Origin: JAADDG01 sp964450755 | Lineage (GTDB): Bacteria; Campylobacterota; Campylobacteria; Campylobacterales; JAADDG01 | Assembly: GCA_964450755.1 (NCBI GenBank) | Contig: CAYVDJ010000090.1 | Span: 1 to 33,264, forward strand | Direction of reading: 5' to 3' | Length of the DNA: 33,264 bases | Made by a program: the position numbers and the translations under genes | Notes under the pieces: generated by a model | Told to the model about the DNA's origin: nothing | The model's database searches: none | The model's input: the letters and a program-made list of their open reading frames with translations, nothing else | In this document: piece by piece, positions 24,637 to 32,276 of the stretch | Layout of the letters: each line of letters begins with the position of its first letter | Numbering within the stretch: the stretch's first letter is position 1

Positions 24637-25767
24637 TTGAACTTTATCAAAAAGATTAAGATTCTCCTCCATTGGCGTGAAAAACAAAAACCTCATATTG
24701 ATTTAAATACCGAATTTTACTCTCAACTCCGCCCTTTTAGCATTCCTCTCATATCAACCGTTCTCCTTATGCTGATAGGAACACTCGGTTATATGCAGAT
24801 TGATGATTTTTCTCTCAGTGATGCCATATATCAGACCGGAATTACTTTTACAACGGTCGGATTTGGAGAGATATCGAAGATATCGGAAGGCGGACGGATA
24901 TTTACGATAACTCTTATCATTATAGGATTTATTATTTTTACTTTTTCTATCGGTATTTTGGTGGATGTACTGAACAAAGGAGAACTCCAGCGCATTTTAA
25001 AGGAAAGAAATATGCTTTATAAAATTGCAAGACTAAAAAATCATTTCATTATCTGTTATCATAATGAATATACTATCCAACTAAGCAAACAGTTTAGAGA
25101 AAATCATATACCTTTTGTCGTAATTGATCCAAATGATAACTTTGAAGAGGAAGCCAAAAAATACAACTATCCATATTATATAAATGACGAACCTCATACG
25201 GGACAGGCACTTTTGAAATCTTTTCTCTCAAGTGCAAAAGGCGTAATTACCCTCTCAAACAATATTGCCGACAATATCGCCCAGATCGCATCTACAAGAC
25301 TTTATGAAAAAGAGATAGGAAGAAGAAAGTCTTATTACATCATAACGACGGCAAGAAGTTTAAGCGATATAGAAAAACTGAAAAAACTTGGAGCAAACAG
25401 CGTTATTTCTCCTACAAAACTTATATCCCAAAGGATGACCGCTCTTAGTCTCCGTCCCGATATGGAGAACTTTTTGGAGGAGTTTTTGTATAAGAAAGAT
25501 ACGGCTTTAAATATGATAGAACTTCCTATTCCAAAACATTCGTGGCTCAGGTTTAAAAAGCTCAAAGAGACCCATTTGGAGGATATACCGGAAGTCAAAA
25601 TAGTGGGTTTTAGAGATAACAAAAATGCTTTTATACCGATTCCAAAAGGTGATACTTTTATAACAAGTGATTCAAGACTGCTTGTGATTGGAACAAATAC
25701 GGGTATCCGTACGATAAAAAGAGTCGTGAGAAAAAAACAACAACCGGAGGAGTTGAAATATGTTTGA
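24637..25767 (+). CDS. Potassium channel, 2-TM with RCK domains, HpKchA-like
   Basis: A 376-residue inner-membrane ion channel. Transmembrane helices lie near 33-53 and 88-112, with the selectivity filter TTVGFGE (72-78) between them; the last residues of the usual TVGYGD are FGE, as I recall for the Helicobacter channel. A cytoplasmic RCK/TrkA-N region follows (from about 135), then a TrkA-C-like end (about 280-365). The nucleotide-binding Gly motif expected after HFIIC is replaced by YHNEYT, so NAD(H) or ATP binding is doubtful. Starts at TTG 24637 after GGGAGGGGAG. It overlaps argJ by eight bases. Probable role: potassium uptake or membrane-potential control. Confidence 0.9.
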   Translation: MNFIKKIKILLHWREKQKPHIDLNTEFYSQLRPFSIPLISTVLLMLIGTLGYMQIDDFSLSDAIYQTGITFTTVGFGEISKISEGGRIFTITLIIIGFIIFTFSIGILVDVLNKGELQRILKERNMLYKIARLKNHFIICYHNEYTIQLSKQFRENHIPFVVIDPNDNFEEEAKKYNYPYYINDEPHTGQALLKSFLSSAKGVITLSNNIADNIAQIASTRLYEKEIGRRKSYYIITTARSLSDIEKLKKLGANSVISPTKLISQRMTALSLRPDMENFLEEFLYKKDTALNMIELPIPKHSWLRFKKLKETHLEDIPEVKIVGFRDNKNAFIPIPKGDTFITSDSRLLVIGTNTGIRTIKRVVRKKQQPEELKYV

Positions 25768-26947
25768 TATAATTCCCAAAAAGGGTGGACTTTGCAATGT
25801 GGAGGGATTTTATTTTGAGGGTGTGAATATCGGGATGAAAGAAAAAGAACCAGATATCGCATTTATCAGATCCGATGTTTTATGTGATGTGGAAGCGCTT
25901 TTTACAACCAACCGTTTTATGGCTGCTCCCTTGAAGCACTATAAAAGATATCCCAAAGATTTTAAAACAAACTTTTTACTGATAAATTCCAAAAATGCAA
26001 ATGCCATGACTTCACAAAAAGGGATAGAGGATATAGATGAGATACTGAAAATAGCAAAAGAGAAACTCCCCTCTATCCAAAATCCGATTATGAGTTCTAC
26101 CGGAGTTATAGGTTACAGACTGAATCTTCAAAAGATAATCTCCTCTTTTGATAAATTTGATTTTCAAAAAAGAGATTCTGATTCTGTCGCAAAGGCTATT
26201 ATGACGACAGATAGTTTTAAAAAAGAGATAGCCTTTGAAGTTTTGCTTGAGGATGGCAAAAGTTTCAATATCGCCGCAATCTGCAAGGGTGCCGGTATGA
26301 TAAATCCCGCTATGGCAACGATGCTCTGTTTTATACTGAGTGATGCCAATATACCCAAAGAGGATATGAAAGAGTTGCTTGAAAAACATGTCGATACCAC
26401 TTTTAACGCCATCAGTGTTGACGGAGATACATCTACAAACGATACGGTGATGCTTCTTTCAAACAAAAAAAGCGGTGTTTATCAAAAAGAGGCTTTCAGT
26501 GAGGCTTTGAGACAAATCATGATGAATCTTGCTCTTTTGATAGTAAAAGACGGAGAGGGCGCAAACAAAGTGGTGGCTTTTGAAGTGAAAGGGGCAAAAA
26601 ACGATGATGAGGCAAAAACCGCCGCAAAGGCTCTTAGCAACTCACTGCTTGTAAAAACCGCCGTTTTTGGAGAAGATCCAAATTGGGGAAGAATAGCCTC
26701 TACGATAGGATCCTGCGGATGTGAATGTGATGAGGAGAGTTTGAGTATCTGTTATGATGATGTGGTTGTTTATTCTCGTGATAAAAGAGAGCTTGACGAG
26801 GAGACAGAAAGGAGAGCTTGTAAAGTGATGAAAAAAGAGAGTTTTAGGATAAAATGCGATCTTGGAGTGGGAGAAGGCTCTTTTACGGCTTACGGATGCG
26901 ATTTAAGCTATGATTATGTAAAAATAAACGCTGATTACAGAACTTAA
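25760..26947 (+). CDS. argJ: Bifunctional glutamate N-acetyltransferase/ornithine acetyltransferase
   Basis: A 395-residue enzyme that transfers acetyl from N-acetylornithine to glutamate in the cyclic arginine pathway, possibly also making N-acetylglutamate from acetyl-CoA. The self-cleavage site is KGAGMINPAMATML, with Thr187 becoming the N-terminal nucleophile of the beta chain. Other landmarks are NSKNANAMT (76-84), SSTGVIG (112-118), VDGDTSTNDT and the FGEDPNWGRI loop. ATG 25760 overlaps the channel stop codon by eight bases. Other arg genes are not nearby. Confidence 0.96.
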   Translation: MFDIIPKKGGLCNVEGFYFEGVNIGMKEKEPDIAFIRSDVLCDVEALFTTNRFMAAPLKHYKRYPKDFKTNFLLINSKNANAMTSQKGIEDIDEILKIAKEKLPSIQNPIMSSTGVIGYRLNLQKIISSFDKFDFQKRDSDSVAKAIMTTDSFKKEIAFEVLLEDGKSFNIAAICKGAGMINPAMATMLCFILSDANIPKEDMKELLEKHVDTTFNAISVDGDTSTNDTVMLLSNKKSGVYQKEAFSEALRQIMMNLALLIVKDGEGANKVVAFEVKGAKNDDEAKTAAKALSNSLLVKTAVFGEDPNWGRIASTIGSCGCECDEESLSICYDDVVVYSRDKRELDEETERRACKVMKKESFRIKCDLGVGEGSFTAYGCDLSYDYVKINADYRT

Positions 26948-26962
26948 TAAGCTTTTATAGCT

Positions 26963-26968
26963 TATAAT
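26963..26968 (+). promoter_or_regulatory. -10 element of the DUF465 gene
   Basis: TATAAT within GCTTATAATACC, 24 bases before the ATG. A 7-base inverted repeat (26947-26953 with 26959-26965) just after the argJ stop overlaps the box; with no T-run it is more likely incidental than a terminator. Confidence 0.5.
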
Positions 26969-26991
26969 ACCAAAAAATATAAGGAGAACAG

Positions 26992-27219
26992 ATGTTACAC
27001 GAATACAGAGATATTATCTCAAAATTAAAAGTTGAAAATGCTCATTTTGCTAAAATTTTTGAAAAGCATAATGAACTTGACAAAGCAATAGCTGATGTTG
27101 AGGAAGGAAGAGAGCATATGGATGATTTTGAGCTTGAAAAATTAAAAAAAGAGAAATTAAAGCTCAAAGATGAAGCTTATGCTATGATTATGAAATATAA
27201 AAAAGAGCATAATTTATAA
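26992..27219 (+). CDS. DUF465/YdcH family small protein
   Basis: A 75-residue, strongly helical and highly charged protein of the DUF465 (YdcH) family: MLHEYRDIISKLKVENAHFA at the start, FEKHNELDKAI in the core and FELEKLKKEKLKLKDEAYAM at the end. The family forms a small coiled-coil hairpin; its function is unknown. A good AAGGAG ribosome site precedes the ATG, and a strong terminator follows. Confidence 0.88.
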   Translation: MLHEYRDIISKLKVENAHFAKIFEKHNELDKAIADVEEGREHMDDFELEKLKKEKLKLKDEAYAMIMKYKKEHNL

Positions 27220-27225
27220 AATTTA

Positions 27226-27260
27226 CCGGTATTTTTGATCTTCATTATCAAAAATACCGG
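27226..27260. terminator. Bidirectional intrinsic terminator
   Basis: A perfect 14-base-pair stem (27226-27239 with 27247-27260, arms CCGGTATTTTTGAT and its complement) with a 7-base loop, between the convergent DUF465 and ppa genes. TGTGTTTTA follows on the plus strand; on the minus strand TAAATTTTATAAATT follows. Confidence 0.85.
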
Positions 27261-27280
27261 CTGTGTTTTATAGAGTTTGG

Positions 27281-27799
27281 TTATTTGTAGCTTTTTATCG
27301 CTTCTTCAAGCATTTTGGCTGCTTTTTCTTTTCCTTCAAAATCTTTTACTTTTACCCATTTATTCGGTTCGAGCGTTTTATAGGTTTCAAAGAAATTTTT
27401 GATCTTGTTGAGTGTTGCCTGTGGAAGATCGTCTATTGATTTTATCTCATCATAGCTTGGATCTATTTTTGATACCGGAACCGCCAGAAGTTTTTCATCC
27501 ATTCCGGCTTCGTCTTCCATCATCAAAACGCCTATAAGTCTGCATTTGATAACTGCTCCTGCCTGTACGGGATAGTCGTTTAGTACGAGGATATCGACCG
27601 GATCGCCGTCTTTTGCCAAAGTGTTTGGAACAAAACCGTAGTTTGCGGGGTAAAACATAGCACCGTATAAAACTCTGTCAACAACGACGGCGCCACTCTC
27701 TTTGTCAAGTTCGTATTTGATATTTGAACCGTAAGGTATCTCTATGAGGGCGTTTACTTTATCGGGGTTGTCGCCCGGTTTGATTTTTGAAATATCCAT
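27281..27799 (-). CDS. ppa: Inorganic pyrophosphatase (family I)
   Basis: A 172-residue soluble enzyme that hydrolyses pyrophosphate and pulls biosynthetic reactions forward. IEIPYGSNIKYELDK holds the active-site Glu and Lys, and DGDPVDILVL (64-73) the metal-binding aspartates; KLLAVPV and the DFEGKEKA region are also typical. ATG 27799 follows AAGGAG at a good distance. Last gene of the aspS-adk-CinA-like-ppa run, an order shared in part with C. jejuni. Confidence 0.97.
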   Translation of the reverse strand: MDISKIKPGDNPDKVNALIEIPYGSNIKYELDKESGAVVVDRVLYGAMFYPANYGFVPNTLAKDGDPVDILVLNDYPVQAGAVIKCRLIGVLMMEDEAGMDEKLLAVPVSKIDPSYDEIKSIDDLPQATLNKIKNFFETYKTLEPNKWVKVKDFEGKEKAAKMLEEAIKSYK

Positions 27800-27839
27800 T
27801 TTTACATCTCCTTTAGAATTTTTATATTTTTTTTGATCT

Positions 27840-28601
27840 TCACGAGGCTGAAGCCTCGTTTCCCGATATGATTTTTATATTTTTTTTGCTTATCTCTTCT
27901 TTGAAAAATCTGCACCATTTATCGACATTTTCTTTTTCATAATCGGCAAGATAGATTTCAACAGTTTTTTTGTCTCCCTCTATTTTGGGAAGAGAGGAGA
28001 ACTCTATCTCTTTTGGTATCTGTTTCATGATATCGATAAGTCTGTTTTCACTCGCATCTGCCACAAAAGAGCAGAAGTGCTTTTTTCTGTTTTTGGGGTA
28101 AAACCTCTCTAATGCCTCTATAACCATAGGATGAGACATTTTTACAAATCCCGGCGTAAAGAAAAATCTCTCTTCTATAAAAAATCCGGGAACTTTGTTT
28201 ACAACATTTTTCAGCAACCCCGAATCTTTTGGCAGTTTTGCCATGTTGATCCTGTGCGGATAGGCATCTTGTCCAAACTGCTCTTTTATCAAAGACAAAG
28301 CTTTTTGGTTTGTTTCCATGATGCCGTTTGTAAATGTCTTTGCCGCAATCTCTCTTGTATAGTCATCGGGTGTTGCTCCGATACCTCCGAAGCTGAACAT
28401 TACGCTGTTTGGATCGCTTTTTATCAGAGTATAAACAGCTTCCATAAAGGAGGGATCATCTTTGATGACAAAATTTGCTTTCTGCTCCCATCCTCTTTTT
28501 TTAAGCTCTTTGTTTACAAATTCAAAATGAGCGTCTTTTCTTCTGCCGTTTAAAAGTTCTGTTCCTATGATAACTGTATAAAATGAAGGATTTTTTATCA
28601 T
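27840..28601 (-). CDS. Stand-alone CinA N-terminal (molybdopterin-binding fold) protein
   Basis: A 253-residue protein matching only the MoCF/CinA N-terminal domain. YTVIIGTELLNGRRKDAHF opens the fold and FSFGGIGATPDDYT (69-82) is the signature loop; VVNKVPGFFI and FFFTPGFVKMSHPM follow. Full CinA carries an additional C-terminal nicotinamide-nucleotide deamidase domain that is absent here. Family members with the N domain alone may have ADP-ribose or nucleotide pyrophosphatase activity, or be inactive; the substrate is not evident. Its ATG overlaps the adk stop by four bases, so it is translated with adk and aspS. Confidence 0.85.
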   Translation of the reverse strand: MIKNPSFYTVIIGTELLNGRRKDAHFEFVNKELKKRGWEQKANFVIKDDPSFMEAVYTLIKSDPNSVMFSFGGIGATPDDYTREIAAKTFTNGIMETNQKALSLIKEQFGQDAYPHRINMAKLPKDSGLLKNVVNKVPGFFIEERFFFTPGFVKMSHPMVIEALERFYPKNRKKHFCSFVADASENRLIDIMKQIPKEIEFSSLPKIEGDKKTVEIYLADYEKENVDKWCRFFKEEISKKNIKIISGNEASAS

Positions 28602-29170
28602 ATCTTGCTTTTTATGAAATCTTCCATCTCACTTACGATCTCTTCAATTGTTCTCTCGCCGTTTATCTTTTTGAGAACTCCTTTTGAAGTGTAAAAATCC
28701 TGTATAGCTTTGAGAGGATCAGTAAATACTTTCATGCGATTGTTAAAGACCTCTATATTGTCGTCTGCTCCTCTGTTTCTTCCAAGTACCCTGTCTCTTG
28801 CAACCTCTTCACTGACCTCTACTTCTATGACCGATTCCAAAGAGATATCATTTTGTTTTGAGAGTATTTTGTCAAGTGCTTCCATCTGCTCTATGCTTCT
28901 TGGAAAACCGTCTATCAAAACTACATCTTTGTCGCTGTTTTTGATAGCGCTTACTATCGTATCTATCACGATTTCCAAAGGAACAAGATTGCCTTTTGAG
29001 ATGAATGAATCTATCGTTTTGCCAAGTTCACTGCCACTTGCAACTTCCGCTCTTAAAAGATCACCCGTGGAGTAGTGGGCGATAGAGTCTTGATTGTTTT
29101 TTGCTATCAGCTGTGCGTCTGTTGTTTTACCGCTTCCGGGTGCGCCGATAATGAGGAAAAGTTTTTTCAT
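28598..29170 (-). CDS. adk: Adenylate kinase
   Basis: A 190-residue kinase that interconverts ATP + AMP and 2 ADP. Walker A GAPGSGKTT (9-17), the AMP-binding YSTGDLLRAEV segment and VLIDGFPRS are present; the LID is the short form (VLGRNRGADDN). ATGA overlaps couple it to aspS upstream and the CinA-like gene downstream. Confidence 0.96.
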   Translation of the reverse strand: MKKLFLIIGAPGSGKTTDAQLIAKNNQDSIAHYSTGDLLRAEVASGSELGKTIDSFISKGNLVPLEIVIDTIVSAIKNSDKDVVLIDGFPRSIEQMEALDKILSKQNDISLESVIEVEVSEEVARDRVLGRNRGADDNIEVFNNRMKVFTDPLKAIQDFYTSKGVLKKINGERTIEEIVSEMEDFIKSKI

Positions 29171-30924
29171 TGATTATCCTTTTTGATTTCTCTGATTCTT
29201 AGATGAAGATCTCTTAACTGATCGTTTGCCACTTTGTTTGGTGCTTCTGTCAAAAGGCACTGGGCTCTTTGGGTTTTGGGGAATGCTATAACATCTCTTA
29301 TACTGCTTGTTTTGGTCAAAAGCATGATAAGCCTGTCAAGTCCGAAAGCCAGTCCGCCGTGAGGAGGTGCTCCGAATTTCAAAGCATCAAGCAAGAAGCC
29401 AAACTTCTCTTTTGCCTCTTCTTCGGATATGCCAAGCAGTTTGAAGACCTCTTCTTGTATCTGTTCTTTGTGTATCCTGATACTTCCTCCGCCTATCTCC
29501 ACGCCGTTTACGACCATATCGTAAGCTACGGATTCTATCTCTTCAACACCGTTTATATTGATATCTTTTGGCATTGTAAAAGGGTGATGCAAAGCTTTGA
29601 CTTTGCCGTCTTCCACTTCAAACATAGGAAAATCGACAATCCAGACAAACTCAAATCTGTTCTCATCGATCAGATTCATCTGTTTTGCTATCTCTATTCT
29701 TAGTCTTCCCATATAATCAAGAACGAGCTTTTTCTCTCCCGCACCGAAAAAGACGAGATCTCCTGTTTTTAGTTCGCATCTGTTTACAAGCTCTTCTATC
29801 GATTTTTCGCTCATAAATTTTAAAAGTGGTCCTTTTAGACCTTCCTCTTTCATCTGAAAATATCCAAGTCCCGAAGCGCCGAATTTTCTGACGAAATTTT
29901 CAAGTTCTTTCATCATTTTTCTTGAGAAAAAGTTATCTCCTCCCGGAACTTTCAGAGCTTTTATACGGTTTAGATATTTGTTACTTGCGATTGTAGAAAA
30001 TATCTCGTTTGTGGAGTCTTCAAAAAGATCAGCTACTTCCGTCATCTCCAATCCGTATCTTAGATCGGGTCTGTCGGTGCCGTATTTTTCCATGGCATCG
30101 TGATATTTCATCTTTTTAAAAGGAGGATTTATCTCATATCCCGCTGCGCCAAATGCCGCTTTTACGACATCTTCTGCTACTTTCATCACATCTTCTTCTT
30201 TGCAAAAGCTCATCTCTATATCGATTTGCGTAAATTCCGGCTGTCTGTCGGCTCTTAGATCCTCGTCTCTGAAACATTTTGCTATCTGAAAATATCTGTC
30301 AAATCCTGAAATCATCAAAAGTTGTTTGAAGATTTGGGGAGACTGGGGAAGTGCGTAAAACTCTCCTTGATAGATTCTGCTTGGCACAAGATAGTCTCTT
30401 GCTCCCTCTGGAGTCGATTTTGTAAGGATCGGCGTTTCAACCTCCAAAAATCCCCGTTCATCAAGTACATTTCTGACGGCTATCGATACTTTACTTCTTA
30501 AATTGAAAATATTGTATAACTCTTTCTTCCTCAGATCCAAATAGCGGTATTTTAATCTGATCTCTTCATTTACATTTTGATCATTTATAACAAAAGGAAG
30601 AGCCGCACTGTGGTTTTCTATGATCAGTTTATCTACAACTACTTCTATTTTTCCTGTTTTTAGTTTTGGATTTTCGAGTCCTTCGCCTCTGGCTCTGATC
30701 TTGCCTTTTGCTATCAAAACATATTCGTCTCTTACTCTCGTAGCTATTTTATGGGCATTTTCGCTGTCTGCCGGATCACATACGAGTTGAACAAGTCCGG
30801 TTTTGTCTCTTAGATCTATAAAGATGACTCCGCCGTGATCCCGATAACTGTTTGCCCACCCGCAAAGCTCTACTTCTTTGCCGATATCATTTTCGTTTAT
30901 TTCTGCACAATAGTTTGTTCTCAA
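29167..30924 (-). CDS. aspS: Aspartyl-tRNA synthetase
   Basis: A 585-residue class IIb synthetase. The N-terminal OB fold (ELCGWANSYRDHGGVIFIDLRDKTG) recognises the anticodon; motif 1 and motif 2 (FRDEDLRADRQPEFTQIDIE) and motif 3 (GGLAFGLDRLIMLLT) form the active site, with the bacterial GAD insertion between. Campylobacterota often have a nondiscriminating enzyme working with GatCAB for tRNA-Asn; that cannot be read here. The start is TTG 30924 after AGGA. Head of an aspS-adk-CinA-like-ppa operon. Confidence 0.97.
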   Translation of the reverse strand: MRTNYCAEINENDIGKEVELCGWANSYRDHGGVIFIDLRDKTGLVQLVCDPADSENAHKIATRVRDEYVLIAKGKIRARGEGLENPKLKTGKIEVVVDKLIIENHSAALPFVINDQNVNEEIRLKYRYLDLRKKELYNIFNLRSKVSIAVRNVLDERGFLEVETPILTKSTPEGARDYLVPSRIYQGEFYALPQSPQIFKQLLMISGFDRYFQIAKCFRDEDLRADRQPEFTQIDIEMSFCKEEDVMKVAEDVVKAAFGAAGYEINPPFKKMKYHDAMEKYGTDRPDLRYGLEMTEVADLFEDSTNEIFSTIASNKYLNRIKALKVPGGDNFFSRKMMKELENFVRKFGASGLGYFQMKEEGLKGPLLKFMSEKSIEELVNRCELKTGDLVFFGAGEKKLVLDYMGRLRIEIAKQMNLIDENRFEFVWIVDFPMFEVEDGKVKALHHPFTMPKDININGVEEIESVAYDMVVNGVEIGGGSIRIHKEQIQEEVFKLLGISEEEAKEKFGFLLDALKFGAPPHGGLAFGLDRLIMLLTKTSSIRDVIAFPKTQRAQCLLTEAPNKVANDQLRDLHLRIREIKKDNQ

Positions 30925-30966
30925 TGTTTTTTCCTATATTGTTTAATACTTTATCAAAAAGCCCCG

Positions 30967-30972
30967 ATTATA
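30967..30972 (-). promoter_or_regulatory. -10 element of the aspS operon
   Basis: Reverse-strand TTTTTTTGCTATAATCGG, the classic epsilonproteobacterial promoter (T-run, TG-like extension, TATAAT), 42 bases before aspS. Confidence 0.75.
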
Positions 30973-31025
30973 GCAAAAAAATACTTTTAAAAAAAGAAAA
31001 AGCACCCTGTTTACGGTTATCGGTT

Positions 31026-32063
31026 TTAGAGTGTAGTTTTGCTTTTTGAAAGATCAGAAAGCAAGATGCCTATCCATCTGGTTTTGGTACTTGAATCAAA
31101 GGCTATTTTTATGGTCATCGTCAGTACCACTGCCAAAAACATTCCTACCGCTCCAAGCACCCACCCCCAAAAGATCAAAGAGAAAAATACAACAGCAGGA
31201 GAGAGTCCCAAACCTTGACCCATAAGTTTTGGTTCTATGATATTGCTTATGAGATTGTTGATAACAAGATAGCAGCCAATCAGCCACAACGAAACACCTA
31301 TATCATGATTTAAAACAGAGAGCATAATAGCCGGCAGGGATGCGATAATGGAACCTATGACGGGTATGAAGTTTAGTAAAAAACCTAAAAATCCCCAGAG
31401 AATCGGATAGCTTATATCAAAGTAGAGTAAAACGGCTATGATCAAAAGACCTGTTAACAGACTTGTAAAAAGTTTGATGATAAAATACTTTTTTACGGTT
31501 TTTGAAAAGAGTGTAAAACTGTTTAAAGCCTCTTTGTTCTCTTTGAAAATGATCAAGAGCTTTTTCCCAAAGACGGGAGCCTCAAAGAGGATAAATGATG
31601 TTCCTATAAGCACAAAAAGGGTTTTTGAGAGAAAGATTCCGATATTGCCTATCGTTTTTGTCGTCAGTTTGAAAAGAGAGGAGATATCAAAACTCTCCAA
31701 TATTCTTTTGGGATCGATATCAAATCCGTAACTGTCAAAATACCCGACAACGCTTATTATCAGTTTTTTTATTTTGGTTTCATAAGAGGGGAGATTGAGT
31801 ATAAAATCTTTGAACGAGGTATTGACTATATAAAAAACGATAAAAAAGAGTATCAGTACAATAAAAAGTATAAAGATAAAAGAGATGATTTTGGGTATGC
31901 CCGTCTTTTTTAAAAAGATCATAACAGGGGATAAAACAGATGCCAAAATTATCGACAGCAAAAGTATAACAATTATCTCCGATGCGGCTCTCAATCCCGC
32001 CGTTATGATAACAAAAGCACTTAAATAGAAAAAATAATATCTGATGTTGTGTGCGGTGATCAT
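31026..32063 (-). CDS. AI-2E family transporter (PerM/YdiK-like permease)
   Basis: A 345-residue inner-membrane protein with about eight hydrophobic segments. Family landmarks are the ILASVLSPVMIFLKKTGIPK N-terminal region, and the C-terminal LLNFIPVIGSIIASLPAIML and NNLISNIIEPKLMGQGLGLSP. The family includes autoinducer-2 exporters and Na+(Li+)/H+ antiporters, so the substrate is open. It ends 101 bases upstream of aspS and has its own promoter region in the divergent gap with the fucose-synthase gene. Confidence 0.9.
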   Translation of the reverse strand: MITAHNIRYYFFYLSAFVIITAGLRAASEIIVILLLSIILASVLSPVMIFLKKTGIPKIISFIFILFIVLILFFIVFYIVNTSFKDFILNLPSYETKIKKLIISVVGYFDSYGFDIDPKRILESFDISSLFKLTTKTIGNIGIFLSKTLFVLIGTSFILFEAPVFGKKLLIIFKENKEALNSFTLFSKTVKKYFIIKLFTSLLTGLLIIAVLLYFDISYPILWGFLGFLLNFIPVIGSIIASLPAIMLSVLNHDIGVSLWLIGCYLVINNLISNIIEPKLMGQGLGLSPAVVFFSLIFWGWVLGAVGMFLAVVLTMTIKIAFDSSTKTRWIGILLSDLSKSKTTL

Positions 32064-32158
32064 CTTTTTATCTCCGTTTTATTAGAGTAATTGTTTTATT
32101 ATAGCATAGTAGTTTGAAGTTATTTTACTGTGGATTTTTCATATATCTAATAAATAAT

Positions 32159-32183
32159 GTTACTTTAAAATATTTAAAGTAAC
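32159..32183. promoter_or_regulatory. Perfect 25-base palindrome upstream of the fucose-synthase promoter
   Basis: GTTACTTTAAA and its exact complement, separated by ATA, lie 17 bases upstream of the -10 at 32200. This is where an operator would sit. It is followed by TTTT and could instead be a hairpin terminating leftover transcription, but no gene lies upstream on this strand. Confidence 0.55.
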
Positions 32184-32199
32184 TTTTAAAAAAAAATAA

Positions 32200-32205
32200 T
32201 ATAAT
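32200..32205 (+). promoter_or_regulatory. -10 element of the fucose-synthase gene
   Basis: TATAAT in AATAATATAATGTT, about 70 bases upstream of the ATG at 32277. The 213-base gap 32064-32276 contains only this box, the palindrome and AT-rich DNA. Confidence 0.55.
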
Positions 32206-32276
32206 GTTATTAACTAAATAAAGAAAAAAATACCGTCAATATGTTTTTTGTGAGGCGTGGTAAAGGAAGTTTGCAG

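Noticed and set aside
26947..26965. Short inverted repeat after argJ as a terminator
   Set aside because: Only 7 base pairs, no T-run, and it overlaps the -10 of the next gene.
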